Assembly (NCBI GenBank): GCA_017557525.1
Contig: JAFYYN010000033.1
Location: 1 to 54,346, forward strand
Direction: 5' to 3'
Source of the DNA: Lachnospiraceae bacterium
Lineage (GTDB): Bacteria > Bacillota > Clostridia > Lachnospirales > Lachnospiraceae
DNA length: 54,346 nucleotides
This document shows positions 9,901 to 18,097 of this stretch, piece by piece (positions within the stretch are counted from its first letter, which is position 1; each line of letters starts with the position of its first letter). The translations under genes were made by a program, and so were the position numbers. Below the pieces are notes generated by a model. The model ran no database searches. It had not been told where the DNA came from and saw only the letters and a list, made by a program, of their open reading frames with translations.

Positions 9901-10059
9901 TCCATCATCAAGGAGGTTTCGGGCACACAGCTTACAGAGGATGTTGTCGATGCATTCTTAAGGCTCGTTGACAAAGGGTTCTTTAAGGCTGAGGACGATA
10001 ACGGAGGCGGAAGTACCGAAGATATCAATAATATTCACAAGAAACAGGAAAAAGAATAA
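6946..10059 (+). CDS. Membrane HD-GYP phosphodiesterase with periplasm-type beta-propeller sensor
   Basis: A 1037-residue signalling protein. An N-terminal signal or anchor helix (about 7-25) is followed by many two-component-regulator propeller repeats of the form G-x-hydrophobic-W-hydrophobic-G, such as EGFIWIGSYSGL, KGRLWIGTNDNG and EGNLWFSSSRQG, covering about residues 55-650. A Y_Y_Y-like domain (about 700-785) and a membrane helix (about 792-812) come next. The cytoplasmic HD-GYP domain (about 830-1000) keeps the catalytic pair His882-Asp883 (LLHDIGKI) and HHERPDGKGYP starting at His935, so it should hydrolyse c-di-GMP. Propeller/Y_Y_Y sensors are best known on histidine kinases. The ligand is unknown. 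The gene follows a PilZ receptor. Confidence 0.9.
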   Translation: MKYLKRKLALVLICVLMSGIILSAGRLPVSGNTLSGGDYEELAVDPTSYEDGFSCVLYDNMSGLPTSEANAIAETEEGFIWIGSYSGLIRYDGHSFERMESTSGITSVVSLFVDSKGRLWIGTNDNGLAVIDKGVAVIEKGEFTLYDIDDGLKSATVRSVAEDKEGNIYVATTQGLNIIGSDMVLKDVDEKQLSDIYINELRTSASGVIYGETNEGDIFTIDKGNVTFYPCSSFGIGEINCVLPDPDNEGWVYLGTVESEIYYGRLNGEFLDKEKIDVSPLVCVASIEKFKDQLWVCGDNGIGMLNNAGFQKLDNIPLNNSVENMMVDYEGNLWFSSSRQGIMKIVPNQFTDIFDKYGLDSNVVNSTCVHNGMLYIGTDVKDGTNNGLIVLSGGNVLDNIDITFADTNDKFSSYTNLIELLSGCRIRSIIKDSKGRLWFCTYSNRGLVVYDNGVVSRFDTDNSSIPSNKIRTVYERTDGAIMAACSGGMAMIENGEVVEIYDKKWGLSNTEVLSITQAKNGEMIIGSDGKGIYIINGHNVRNLGRKDGLTSEVVMRIKRDDTRNIFWIVTSNSIAYMTEDYQITTIKEFPYSNNFDMYENSQGDMWILSSNGIYVTPVKELLDNKEIKPVYFSISNGLPCITTANSYSALTENGDLYIAGNTGVAKVNIEETRLDVSNIKMAVPFIEADGEIVYPDANGVFHVDSSTSKISIRNHIFTYSLIDPLITYWLDGFEEERITKSCSDMEEVVYTNLEGGTYHFTMILQDAFGKGSNHLDITIKKSKSVFEEAWFRLLVLLAGIGLLAGTVVLIIRRKTKALTKKNEQNKQFINEMSQAFAHTIDMKDKYTNGHSQRVAEYTAMLTKELGYDEETVDKYRNIALLHDIGKISIPPEVLNKQGKLTDQEFNIIKSHSAQGYMALKNISIMPELAIGAGQHHERPDGKGYPKELKGDQISRVAQIIAVADTFDAMYSDRPYRKRMNFEKAVSIIKEVSGTQLTEDVVDAFLRLVDKGFFKAEDDNGGGSTEDINNIHKKQEKE

Positions 10060-10076
10060 AAAGGAGTAATTTTATC

Positions 10077-11174
10077 ATGAAGTTAGGAATTGTAGGGTTG
10101 CCGAATGTCGGCAAGAGTACTTTGTTTAATTCTTTGACAAAGGCCGGCGCAGAGTCAGCAAATTATCCTTTTTGTACCATTAATCCGAATGTCGGAGTGG
10201 TTGCAGTACCGGATGAGAGGCTTAATGTGCTTACGGATCTGTATAAGTCCGAATCAAAGGTACCGGCAGTTATCGAGTTTGTCGATATTGCAGGCTTGGT
10301 AAAGGGAGCATCAAAGGGAGAAGGTCTTGGCAATCAGTTCCTTTCACATATACGTGAGGTTGATGCCATAGTACATGTTGTAAGATGCTTTGAGGATTCC
10401 AATATAGTGCATGTTGACGGAAGCGTTGACCCTGCAAGGGACATAGAAACCATCAATCTTGAGCTGATCTTTGCAGACCTCGAGGTTATCGAAAAGAGGA
10501 TCGCCAAGGGCGTTAAGGGAGCTGCAAATAACAAGACTCTTGCCAAGGAGGTTGCACTCCTCAATAAATTAAAGGAAATGCTTGAGGCTGGAAAACTGGC
10601 TAAGAACTTCAAGACTGACGACGAAGAAGAGCAGGCAATGTTTGATTCCTTTGATCTCTTAACTGCAAAGCCTGTCATTTTTGCAGCAAACGTAAAGGAG
10701 GATGACTTAGCTGATGACGGAGCATCCAATCCCCACGTGCAGGCTGTAAGAGAATTTGCAAAGGCAGACGGCGACGGAGCATTTGTTGTAAGTGCTGAGA
10801 TAGAGCAGGAGCTCTCGGAGCTTGAGGATGATGAGAAAAAGGCATTTTTAGAGGATCTGGGAGTTGAGAAATCAGGACTGGAGAAGCTTATAGTTGCTTG
10901 CTACGATCTCTTAGGTCTTATGAGCTTTCTTACCGCAGGTCCTAAGGAGAGCAGGGCGTGGACAATAAAGAAGGGAACAAAGGCTCCTCAGGCAGCCGGA
11001 AAGATCCATTCAGATTTTGAAAGAGGATTTATCAGAGCCGAAGTAGTTAACTATGACAACCTGATCGCATGTGGCGGCTACAACCAGGCAAAGGAAAAGG
11101 GTCTGGTACGCTCCGAGGGCAAGGAATACGTAGTCCAGGACGGGGATGTAATATTATTTAGGTTTAATGTGTGA
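10077..11174 (+). CDS. ychF: Redox-regulated ATPase/GTPase YchF (OLA1 family)
   Basis: A 365-residue Obg-family P-loop protein that binds ribosomes and, unusually, prefers ATP. It shows GLPNVGKSTLFN (G1, about 7-18), NYPFCTINPNVG, DIAGLVKGASKGEGLGNQFL (G3 region), and FAANVKE in place of NKxD, the change behind altered nucleotide preference. The C-terminal TGS-type domain ends in GDVILFRFNV. AAGGAG lies about nine bases before the ATG. lgt follows, its start 43 bases after the ychF stop. Confidence 0.95.
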   Translation: MKLGIVGLPNVGKSTLFNSLTKAGAESANYPFCTINPNVGVVAVPDERLNVLTDLYKSESKVPAVIEFVDIAGLVKGASKGEGLGNQFLSHIREVDAIVHVVRCFEDSNIVHVDGSVDPARDIETINLELIFADLEVIEKRIAKGVKGAANNKTLAKEVALLNKLKEMLEAGKLAKNFKTDDEEEQAMFDSFDLLTAKPVIFAANVKEDDLADDGASNPHVQAVREFAKADGDGAFVVSAEIEQELSELEDDEKKAFLEDLGVEKSGLEKLIVACYDLLGLMSFLTAGPKESRAWTIKKGTKAPQAAGKIHSDFERGFIRAEVVNYDNLIACGGYNQAKEKGLVRSEGKEYVVQDGDVILFRFNV

Positions 11175-11217
11175 GTGGTTTTGTACAGACGTGAATAGTA
11201 ACGAAATAGGAGGTACT

Positions 11218-12318
11218 ATGAGTTTGTGGGGAAATGAGACCTCGGTCCGTTTTCCGAATCTGGGAATTGATCTTTCAAATCTTCCGAGAGGGCTTGCTAT
11301 AGGTACATTCAATATAGCCTTTTACGGAGTGATAATTGCCTGTGGAATGCTTGTCGCTCTTGGGTTTGTAAGATGGAAGGCAAAAAAGACCGGGCAGAAT
11401 CCGGATATCTATCTGGACTGCGCTCTGTGGGCTATTCCTCTTTCAGTTATTGGTACCAGGGTATACGAGGTTGCATTTAACTGGGAGGATTACAAGGGCG
11501 ATTTCTGGAAGATGATCAATATCAGAAACGGCGGACTTGCAATATACGGAGGCATAATAGCTGCGATACTTACGGTTACGGTTTACTGTAAAGTAAAGAA
11601 GCTCAGGGTTAGTCTGTTTTATGATACAGCTATTCTTGGACTTATATTGGGACAGATAATCGGGCGCTGGGGCAATTTCTTTAACAGGGAAGCCTTTGGA
11701 AAGTATACCGATTCACTCCTTGCAATGCAGATCGAAGTAAGCGACAGCTCACTCAGCAGCATATATAATCCGACGCTGTGTTCCGAAAGTACACTTCGGA
11801 CCATGTACGAAGGAAAGGAAAACATACTTAACAACATCCTGGAGATAAGAAACAATATTGTTACGCTTGAGGATGGCAGGCAGTTTATACAGGTACATCC
11901 CACGTTCCTCTATGAATCGTTGTGGAATCTTGTGGTGCTTGGCATAATGCTCTTTATGTGGCCGAGAAAGAAGTTTAACGGCGAGATTATCCTTATATAT
12001 CTGGCAGGATACGGCTTTGGCAGATTTTTTATTGAGTCGATCAGAATGGATCAGCTTTTTATCTGGGGAACCGGACTGGCTGCATCCCAGGTGCTTTCGG
12101 GGCTTTTGTTCATAGCGGCAATGACACTGATAATCGTATTCAGTATCAAAGCAAAACGTACCGGAGAGTGTGATAATATATCTATGGTCCTGGAACTAAA
12201 GAAAACACAAGATGTAGAAAAAACACCTCAAGCTAAAGATGCCGAGAACAAAGAGGAGACAAAAACAGCAGAGGTAACCGAGCCGGCAGAAGCACAGGAT
12301 AACGAAAACGATAAATAG
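11218..12318 (+). CDS. lgt: Prolipoprotein diacylglyceryl transferase
   Basis: Transfers diacylglycerol from phosphatidylglycerol to the lipobox cysteine of prelipoproteins at the membrane. It is a polytopic protein of about 366 residues with the Lgt signature GRWGNFFNREAFG, a conserved NGGLAIYGG loop and a late GxGRFFIE motif. The frame extends upstream to a GTG at 11167 inside ychF, but TAGGAGGT (11207-11214) just before ATG 11218 points to the latter. The last 50 or so residues form a charged Lys/Glu/Ala-rich tail beyond the usual family end. An insertion between helices (about residues 166-220) is also longer than in short Lgt proteins. A strong terminator follows. Confidence 0.93.
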   Translation: MSLWGNETSVRFPNLGIDLSNLPRGLAIGTFNIAFYGVIIACGMLVALGFVRWKAKKTGQNPDIYLDCALWAIPLSVIGTRVYEVAFNWEDYKGDFWKMINIRNGGLAIYGGIIAAILTVTVYCKVKKLRVSLFYDTAILGLILGQIIGRWGNFFNREAFGKYTDSLLAMQIEVSDSSLSSIYNPTLCSESTLRTMYEGKENILNNILEIRNNIVTLEDGRQFIQVHPTFLYESLWNLVVLGIMLFMWPRKKFNGEIILIYLAGYGFGRFFIESIRMDQLFIWGTGLAASQVLSGLLFIAAMTLIIVFSIKAKRTGECDNISMVLELKKTQDVEKTPQAKDAENKEETKTAEVTEPAEAQDNENDK

Positions 12319-12354
12319 CGGAAATTCGTGAGATAATTGAATATTTATGCAGAT

Positions 12355-12400
12355 AAAAAACGGGTAAGGATTCTTCCTATTTCCGTTTTTTATTTTTTTG
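12355..12400. terminator. Intrinsic terminator after lgt
   Basis: AAAAAACGG (12355-12363) pairs with CCGTTTTTT, with further AGGA/TCCT pairing inside, followed by ATTTTTTT. The A-tract/U-tract symmetry lets it work on either strand, and it separates lgt from the division cluster. Confidence 0.85.
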
Positions 12401-12509
12401 CCCAAATTCCTTTTATTGTGGAGAACGGATGTTCACACACAATATATGGATATTGCACAAAAATGTAAAAAAATAATTAAAAAAAATATAAATTTTTACT
12501 CAAAAAGTA

Positions 12510-12538
12510 TTGCATTTATATACGCAATAGTATATATT
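12510..12538 (+). promoter_or_regulatory. Sigma-A type promoter of the mraZ division cluster
   Basis: TTGCAT (12510-12515), a 17-base spacer and TATATT (12533-12538) lie upstream of mraZ in an AT-rich stretch. Just upstream, TATTGTG and CACAATA (around 12415-12450) form a spaced inverted repeat of unknown role. Confidence 0.65.
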
Positions 12539-12549
12539 TATATCATCAG

Positions 12550-12589
12550 GTGGTGAAAAGTGGTGGATAGTGGAATAAAGTGGGAGGTA
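12550..12589 (+). promoter_or_regulatory. MraZ-type operator: four GTGG repeats at 10-base spacing
   Basis: GTGG recurs at 12550, 12560, 12570 and 12580, exactly one helical turn apart, between the promoter and the mraZ start. MraZ proteins are known to bind arrays of short GTG(G)-containing direct repeats with 10-base spacing upstream of their own operons. The last repeat runs into the ribosome binding site GGGAGG (12582-12587), so binding could block both promoter clearance and translation initiation. Confidence 0.85.
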
Positions 12590-12596
12590 AACGGCC

Positions 12597-13028
12597 ATGT
12601 TCATGGGTGAATTCAATCATTCGATAGATCCTAAGAACAGGGTTATTGTGCCTGCTAAGTTCCGCGAAGAGCTTGGTGAAAGCTTTGTAGTGTCAATAGG
12701 CCTGGACGAATGTCTTTATCTTTCAAAGAAAGAGGACTGGGAGGCTTTTGCAAATAACCTTAACGAACTTCCCACCACAAGAGAATCAAGACAGCTGGTA
12801 AGATCATTTATGAAAAACGCACAGGAGTGCGAGCCGGATAAGCAGGGCAGGATCATTATTCCTCAGGGATTGGTTGATATAGCAGGACTGAAAAAGGATG
12901 TAGTGCTTGTAGGTGCAGGCAAAAAGGTTGAAATCTGGGATAAGGACAGACTTGAAGGCGAGACCACCGATGAGAGCATGGAGGACATTGTTGAGAAGCT
13001 TTCAACCGAATACGGACTTAAGTTCTGA
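12597..13028 (+). CDS. mraZ: Transcriptional regulator MraZ
   Basis: A 143-residue protein with two AbrB-like SpoVT folds, each holding the family DxxGR-type signature: the first as DPKNRVIVPAKFRE near residues 11-24, the second as DKQGRIIIPQGL near residues 81-92. MraZ forms ring oligomers and represses its own division operon through direct repeats like those directly upstream. The ATG at 12597 follows GGGAGG by nine bases. rsmH starts 12 bases after the stop. Confidence 0.96.
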   Translation: MFMGEFNHSIDPKNRVIVPAKFREELGESFVVSIGLDECLYLSKKEDWEAFANNLNELPTTRESRQLVRSFMKNAQECEPDKQGRIIIPQGLVDIAGLKKDVVLVGAGKKVEIWDKDRLEGETTDESMEDIVEKLSTEYGLKF

Positions 13029-13040
13029 TGAGGTTTCTTT

Positions 13041-13988
13041 ATGAGTGAAGAGATACAGTTTAAACACAGATCGGTTCTCCTTAATGAAACAATAGAGGGA
13101 CTTGACCTTAAACCACAGGGCATATATGTGGACGGAACACTCGGAGGTGCCGGACATTCCTCGGAAATCTTAAAAAGAGTTGAGATAGGAAAGCTCATAG
13201 GCATAGATCAGGATACGGATGCGATAAAAGCAGCATCGCAGAAGCTGGAGCCTTATAAGGAAAAGGTAGTCATAGTAAAAAGCAATTACGAAAACATAGG
13301 CGAGATACTTAAAAGCCAAAACATAGACAAGGTCGACGGGATACTGCTGGACCTGGGAGTTTCCTCCTACCAGCTGGACACTCCGGACAGAGGATTTTCC
13401 TATATGAATGATGCACCTCTTGATATGAGGATGGACAAGGAGGCAGAAAAAAACGCATCGGACATAGTTAACAACTATAGCGAACAGGAGCTGTACAGGA
13501 TAATAAGGGACTACGGAGAAGACAGGTTCGCTAAAAACATAGCTAAGCACATAGTTGCGGCAAGAGCAAATAAAAGGATTGAGACAACCTTTGAACTGAA
13601 TGAGATAATAAGAGCCTCGATACCGGCGAAGGTAAGAGAAACCGGAGGTCATCCTTCGAAACGTACCTTCCAGGCAATAAGGATCGAATTAAACAGGGAA
13701 CTTGAAGTTTTAGAAAATTCAATAGGAGAGATGATAGACCTGTTGAATGATAAAGGAAGGCTTTGCATAATAACATTCCATTCCTTAGAGGACAGGATAG
13801 TAAAAGCAGCCTTAAACACTGCAGAAAAGCCGTGCATCTGTCCTCCGGGATTTCCGGTATGCGTGTGCGGTAGAAAGTCAAAGGGAAAACACCTTACAAA
13901 AAAAGCAATACTTCCTACAGAGGAAGAGGCAAATGAAAATCCGAGAAGTAAAAGTGCTAAGCTTAGGATTTTCGAAAGAGTAATTTAA
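13041..13988 (+). CDS. rsmH: 16S rRNA (cytosine-1402-N4)-methyltransferase RsmH (MraW)
   Basis: A 315-residue SAM-dependent methyltransferase that modifies C1402 in the ribosomal P site. Recognisable motifs are [13 protein letters not shown] at the start, [10 protein letters not shown] (SAM loop), [53 protein letters not shown] and a C-terminal Cys-rich strand. Length is typical. It sits second in the division cluster, its conserved place. Confidence 0.96.
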   Translation: MSEEIQFKHRSVLLNETIEGLDLKPQGIYVDGTLGGAGHSSEILKRVEIGKLIGIDQDTDAIKAASQKLEPYKEKVVIVKSNYENIGEILKSQNIDKVDGILLDLGVSSYQLDTPDRGFSYMNDAPLDMRMDKEAEKNASDIVNNYSEQELYRIIRDYGEDRFAKNIAKHIVAARANKRIETTFELNEIIRASIPAKVRETGGHPSKRTFQAIRIELNRELEVLENSIGEMIDLLNDKGRLCIITFHSLEDRIVKAALNTAEKPCICPPGFPVCVCGRKSKGKHLTKKAILPTEEEANENPRSKSAKLRIFERVI

Positions 13989-14042
13989 AATCGTTCTATT
14001 ACCGAACGGAAAGGGAAAGCGCTAGCGGGCGTCGTAAAGAGA

Positions 14043-14633
14043 ATGGCAGAGATGAGAAGAAACAAATTCAGTTATGACAGAAACTACTATGAGAATGTCA
14101 GGACAGGACAGGTTGTAGGATCGGTAGCTAAGAAAATTGATGCCGTAGAAGAGTACGAAGAGGATTTTTTTGACGACACTGAACTTTTTACAGAGGAGTA
14201 CTCAGAGAAGGACTTTGAATCCACATCTCCCAGAAAGAGACAGGAGTGGATCAGAAATGCTCAGCCGGTAGCGGTTCCCAACGAGAGAGTAAAGATCAAA
14301 AAGAAATACAACTTCGGATTTATCGAGCTTTTGATGCTTGTTGTAGCTCTTTTTGCAGTGGTTCATGCGGTATACGGATATATTGAGACAAAGGCAGCTA
14401 TAACCCAGGCCAACAAAACCATACAGGCTGCTAAGCAGGAGCTTACAGATATCCAGAACAAGAACGAAGCTTTGGTAAGAAATCTCGACGTAGAGACAGA
14501 CAGAAATTATATTTACACAGTGGCTGTTTCTAAACTTAACATGATCTATCCGAAGGAGAATGACACAGTATATTATGAGGCACCTACAGCCGGATACGTA
14601 AGACAGTACCATGATATACCGGCAGTAAAGTAA
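14043..14633 (+). CDS. ftsL: FtsL-like divisome protein
   Basis: A 196-residue bitopic protein with a cytoplasmic basic/acidic N-terminal region (about 1-95), one membrane helix (about 98-118, FIELLMLVVALFAVVHAVYG) and an extracellular coiled coil (ITQANKTIQAAKQELTDIQNKNEALV). That layout and the position between rsmH and a class B PBP identify it as the FtsL equivalent, which pairs with DivIC/FtsQ and activates FtsWI. The sequence itself is poorly conserved, as is normal for FtsL. The 54-base gap before it has a small CGTTC/GAACG hairpin (13992-14008). Confidence 0.75.
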   Translation: MAEMRRNKFSYDRNYYENVRTGQVVGSVAKKIDAVEEYEEDFFDDTELFTEEYSEKDFESTSPRKRQEWIRNAQPVAVPNERVKIKKKYNFGFIELLMLVVALFAVVHAVYGYIETKAAITQANKTIQAAKQELTDIQNKNEALVRNLDVETDRNYIYTVAVSKLNMIYPKENDTVYYEAPTAGYVRQYHDIPAVK

Positions 14634-14663
14634 ATAAAAAACATTTTTCTCCAAGATAAAAAT

Positions 14664-14692
14664 TGGGTGAGGGAACCGGTTTCCTTCACCCA
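14664..14692 (+). other. Hairpin between ftsL and ftsI
   Basis: TGGGTGAgGGAA (from 14664) pairs with TTTCCTTCACCCA (to about 14692) around a CCGG core, forming a strong stem without a U-tract. It may attenuate or stabilise the message between ftsL and ftsI; a true terminator is unlikely inside this operon. Confidence 0.5.
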
Positions 14693-14732
14693 TTAAACCG
14701 TTATTTAGGCAGTACAGAAGAGGAAAAAGGCG

Positions 14733-16652
14733 ATGGCAGGAGTAAGATTTTTAAGAAGACGAAGAAGAGAAAAGAAGTTCAATGATGTAATGAAGAACAG
14801 TCTTTTTTTTGTTTTTGCGATCGTTATCGGTGTATGCGCCTATCTGATAGGAAGACTTGTATGGCTTAACAATGTTAACGGCGACGAATATGCAAGAAAG
14901 GTACTTTCGCAGCAGGCATACACCAGCCAGACGCTGGTTGCAGAACGTGGCTCGATCACAGACAGAAACGGTATAGTGCTTGCAAGAAGCGAAAAGGTAT
15001 ATAATGTTATCCTGGACCCTAATGTTATCTTAAGCCATGATTATTTTGTGGATCCGACATTAAAGGCTATGGAAGAAACCTTAGGGTATAACAAGGATGA
15101 GATGCTTGAGCTGATCAATAACAATCCGGACAGCAGGTACCTCGTTTATGAAAAAAACATTGAATACGCCAAGGTATCCGATTTTAATAAATATAAAAGC
15201 TCTCATAAATTCGTAGTCGGTGTATGGTTTGAAGAAAACTATTCAAGGGTTTATCCGTACGGGAAATTTGCTTCCCATGTGCTAGGATTTATGTCCAAGG
15301 ACGGTGGTAGCTACGGTCTTGAACAGTACTATAACGACTACCTTACAGGAGTTGAGGGTCTTGAGTATGGCTACTATGATCCTGAGCTTAACCGTCAGAA
15401 AACCGTAAAGGAAGCAAGGGACGGATATACCCTGGAAACCACACTGGATTTCAATATACAGACCATAATACAGAAAAAGGTTGAAAAATTCAGGAAAGAG
15501 ATCGGTTGTAACAATATCGGAGTCATTGTAATGAATCCGAATAACGGCGAGATATACGGTATGACCTCAAATTATGAGTTTGACCTCAATAATCCGAGAT
15601 CTCTAATAGGCCTCTATACTGAAGAAGAGCTGGAAGAAATGCCGGATGAGGACAAGACAAAGGAGCTGTATAAAATGTGGAGAAATTTCTGCATTTCAGA
15701 TACCTTTGAACCCGGCTCAACATTTAAGACCATAACGGTTGCATCTGCGTTAGAGGAAAACGCGGTATCAACAGGAGATTATTTCACCTGTAACGGATAC
15801 ACCGAAAAGGGCGGATGGCAGATCGGCTGTAACAAAAAGAGCGGACACGGAAGCCTTACCCTTGCGGAATCCTTAATGAAATCCTGTAACTGTGCACTGA
15901 TGGAAATAGCTGATAAGTTAGGACCTGATCAGTTTTTTAAATATCAGAACAGATTCGGATTCGGAGCAAGGACGGGAATTGATCTTACCGGTGAGGCTAC
16001 GGGTATCATAATCCCAAGAAACAAGCTGAATGTTACAGAGCTTGCAACCTCAAGCTTCGGTACGACATTTAACGTTACGATGATCCAGATTGCAGCTGCT
16101 TATGCTTCAATACTTAACGGCGGAGAGTATTACGCACCACATGTGGTTAAGCAGATAAAGACCGAGGACGGAGTTACAGTAAGACGTGATGAAAATGCTC
16201 CGGTAAGGGAAACAGTAAGTCAGACAACCTCCGATTTTATAAAGGATGCGCTGTATATGACCGTTGAAGCCGGAACAGCAACTCCTGCCAAGGTTGCAGG
16301 CTATTTGGTAGGCGGAAAGACAGGTACAGCACAGAAGAGACCCAGAACGGAAAAGAAATACATTGTATCGTTTGTAGGCTTTGCACCTGTTGACAACCCT
16401 CAGGTTATGACATATGTGGTCATAGATGAGATTCACGATCCTGAGATAGCAGGAAGCAGCTCATCAGCTACAAGAATGACCTCTGAGATACTGACCGAGA
16501 TACTTCCTTATCTTGGCATGTATCCCGAAGGTGATATCGTATATAATGTAGATCTGGATCTACTCCAGGAGCTTGAGGAGAATCCTGTTGATGAGATCAA
16601 CGAGGATGCGATACCTGAGGATTACGAGGATGTTGAGCCTGTCACAGAATGA
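14733..16652 (+). CDS. ftsI: Class B penicillin-binding protein, septal transpeptidase (FtsI/PBP2B)
   Basis: A 639-residue septal D,D-transpeptidase that works with FtsW. A basic cytoplasmic start and one membrane helix (about 23-45) lead to the PBP dimerisation domain (about 60-230; LVAERGSITDRNGIVLA). The transpeptidase domain follows with the active-site SxxK as STFKT (in EPGSTFKT), SCN (in KSCNCAL) and KTGTAQ. No PASTA repeats follow; the protein ends in an acidic tail. The length and lack of PASTA argue against a SpoVD-type paralogue, but this is not certain. It is directly followed by murD; mraY, often found here, is absent. Confidence 0.93.
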   Translation: MAGVRFLRRRRREKKFNDVMKNSLFFVFAIVIGVCAYLIGRLVWLNNVNGDEYARKVLSQQAYTSQTLVAERGSITDRNGIVLARSEKVYNVILDPNVILSHDYFVDPTLKAMEETLGYNKDEMLELINNNPDSRYLVYEKNIEYAKVSDFNKYKSSHKFVVGVWFEENYSRVYPYGKFASHVLGFMSKDGGSYGLEQYYNDYLTGVEGLEYGYYDPELNRQKTVKEARDGYTLETTLDFNIQTIIQKKVEKFRKEIGCNNIGVIVMNPNNGEIYGMTSNYEFDLNNPRSLIGLYTEEELEEMPDEDKTKELYKMWRNFCISDTFEPGSTFKTITVASALEENAVSTGDYFTCNGYTEKGGWQIGCNKKSGHGSLTLAESLMKSCNCALMEIADKLGPDQFFKYQNRFGFGARTGIDLTGEATGIIIPRNKLNVTELATSSFGTTFNVTMIQIAAAYASILNGGEYYAPHVVKQIKTEDGVTVRRDENAPVRETVSQTTSDFIKDALYMTVEAGTATPAKVAGYLVGGKTGTAQKRPRTEKKYIVSFVGFAPVDNPQVMTYVVIDEIHDPEIAGSSSSATRMTSEILTEILPYLGMYPEGDIVYNVDLDLLQELEENPVDEINEDAIPEDYEDVEPVTE

Positions 16653-16702
16653 TGGGTTTAGATTAGAAATATAATATAGACCATGACAAGGGAGAAGAAG
16701 GA

Positions 16703-18064
16703 ATGGATTTTAAGGGGAAAAAGGCAGTTATAATAGGAGCAGGAAAGAGCGGTATAGCAGCAGCAGGACTTTTAAAGGGTCAGGGAGCTGATATCGTACT
16801 CTATGATGATAAGAAACAGGACAAGGACGAGCTTTTAAAGAAGCTCGGGACTGATTTTAAGGGAAAAGTAGAGTTTGAAAAGCTCTCGGATGAATCAAGG
16901 GAAAATATTGATTATCTGATCTTAAGTCCCGGTGTTCCGATAGATGCGCCTCTTGTTTTAGAATTAAAAAAGGGAAATCCCAAGGTTATAGGTGAGGTAG
17001 AGCTCGCTTATTACTTTACAAAGGGTAAGATAGTTGCAGTTACCGGTACAAACGGTAAAACTACCACAACCGCGCTTACAGGCTATCTTTTGGGAAAGAA
17101 ATACGAAAATACCCTTATAGGCGGGAATATCGGTATACCGTATACAGAGATCTGTCTTAAATCCACCGATGACGGCGTGACGGTAGCTGAAATGAGCAGC
17201 TTCCAGCTTGATACAACAGATACCTTCCATCCATATGTCAGCATGATCCTTAACATTACTCCGGACCATCTTGACAGGCATCATACGATGGAGAATTATA
17301 TAAATGCAAAGCTTAACTGCACCAAAAACCAGACCGAATCCGAGCTCTGCATCTTAAATTATGAGGATGAGGTATTAAGAGAAGCAGCAAAAAGCATCAA
17401 GGCCAAGATTTGTTATTTTTCTTCAAAGACAGAGCTTGAAAACGGATATGTATATAAGGAAGGCGTAATCTACGAGGTTAAGGACGGCGAGCCTAAAAAG
17501 GTTATAGATGTGTCCGAGATGAAGCTTATCGGCAGGCATAACTATGAAAATGCCATGGCGGCTATCGCAGCCGCAAGGTTCATGGGTGTGGACAAAGAGC
17601 TGATAAGGGAAGGTCTCAGGGAGTTTAATCCTGTTGAACACCGTATAGAGTATGTTGAGACTATAAACGGCGTAAAGTATTACAATGATTCAAAGGGTAC
17701 CAATCCAGATGCGTCGATACAGGCTGTACGTGCCATGACAGGCCCTACCTATCTTATAGGCGGCGGATATGACAAGGGCTCGACCTATGATGAGTGGATA
17801 GAGAGCTTTGACGGCAAGATCAAAAAGCTTCTCCTTATGGGTCAGACCAGAGAGAAGATCGCCGAATGCGCAAAGCAGCATGGCTTTACCGACTATATGT
17901 TTGTGGAAAGCATGGAAGAGGCAGTTGACTACTGTGTGAAAAATGCAGTAGAGGGCGATACCGTGTTGCTTTCTCCCTGCTGTGCAAGCTGGGGAATGTT
18001 CAAGAATTATGAAGAGCGCGGAAGGATCTTTAAGGATCTGGTAAGAGACCATCTTTCAAAGTAA
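16703..18064 (+). CDS. murD: UDP-N-acetylmuramoyl-L-alanine--D-glutamate ligase
   Basis: Adds D-glutamate to UDP-MurNAc-L-Ala in the cytoplasm using ATP. The 453-residue protein has an N-terminal Rossmann-like substrate domain (VIIGAGKSGIAAAGLL), the P-loop VTGTNGKTTTT, EMSSFQLD, LNITPDHLDRH, VEHRIEYV and NDSKGTNPDA with the catalytic lysine region, and LSPCCASW, a MurD hallmark near the C-terminus. All expected motifs are present. It lies 50 bases after ftsI and 33 before ftsW. Confidence 0.97.
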   Translation: MDFKGKKAVIIGAGKSGIAAAGLLKGQGADIVLYDDKKQDKDELLKKLGTDFKGKVEFEKLSDESRENIDYLILSPGVPIDAPLVLELKKGNPKVIGEVELAYYFTKGKIVAVTGTNGKTTTTALTGYLLGKKYENTLIGGNIGIPYTEICLKSTDDGVTVAEMSSFQLDTTDTFHPYVSMILNITPDHLDRHHTMENYINAKLNCTKNQTESELCILNYEDEVLREAAKSIKAKICYFSSKTELENGYVYKEGVIYEVKDGEPKKVIDVSEMKLIGRHNYENAMAAIAAARFMGVDKELIREGLREFNPVEHRIEYVETINGVKYYNDSKGTNPDASIQAVRAMTGPTYLIGGGYDKGSTYDEWIESFDGKIKKLLLMGQTREKIAECAKQHGFTDYMFVESMEEAVDYCVKNAVEGDTVLLSPCCASWGMFKNYEERGRIFKDLVRDHLSK

Positions 18065-18097
18065 GATGTAAATTTTTTTTAAGAGGGAACGATTTAA

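Noticed and set aside
14733-16652. SpoVD, the sporulation-specific PBP
   Set aside because: There is no C-terminal PASTA domain and the gene sits in the vegetative division cluster between ftsL and murD.
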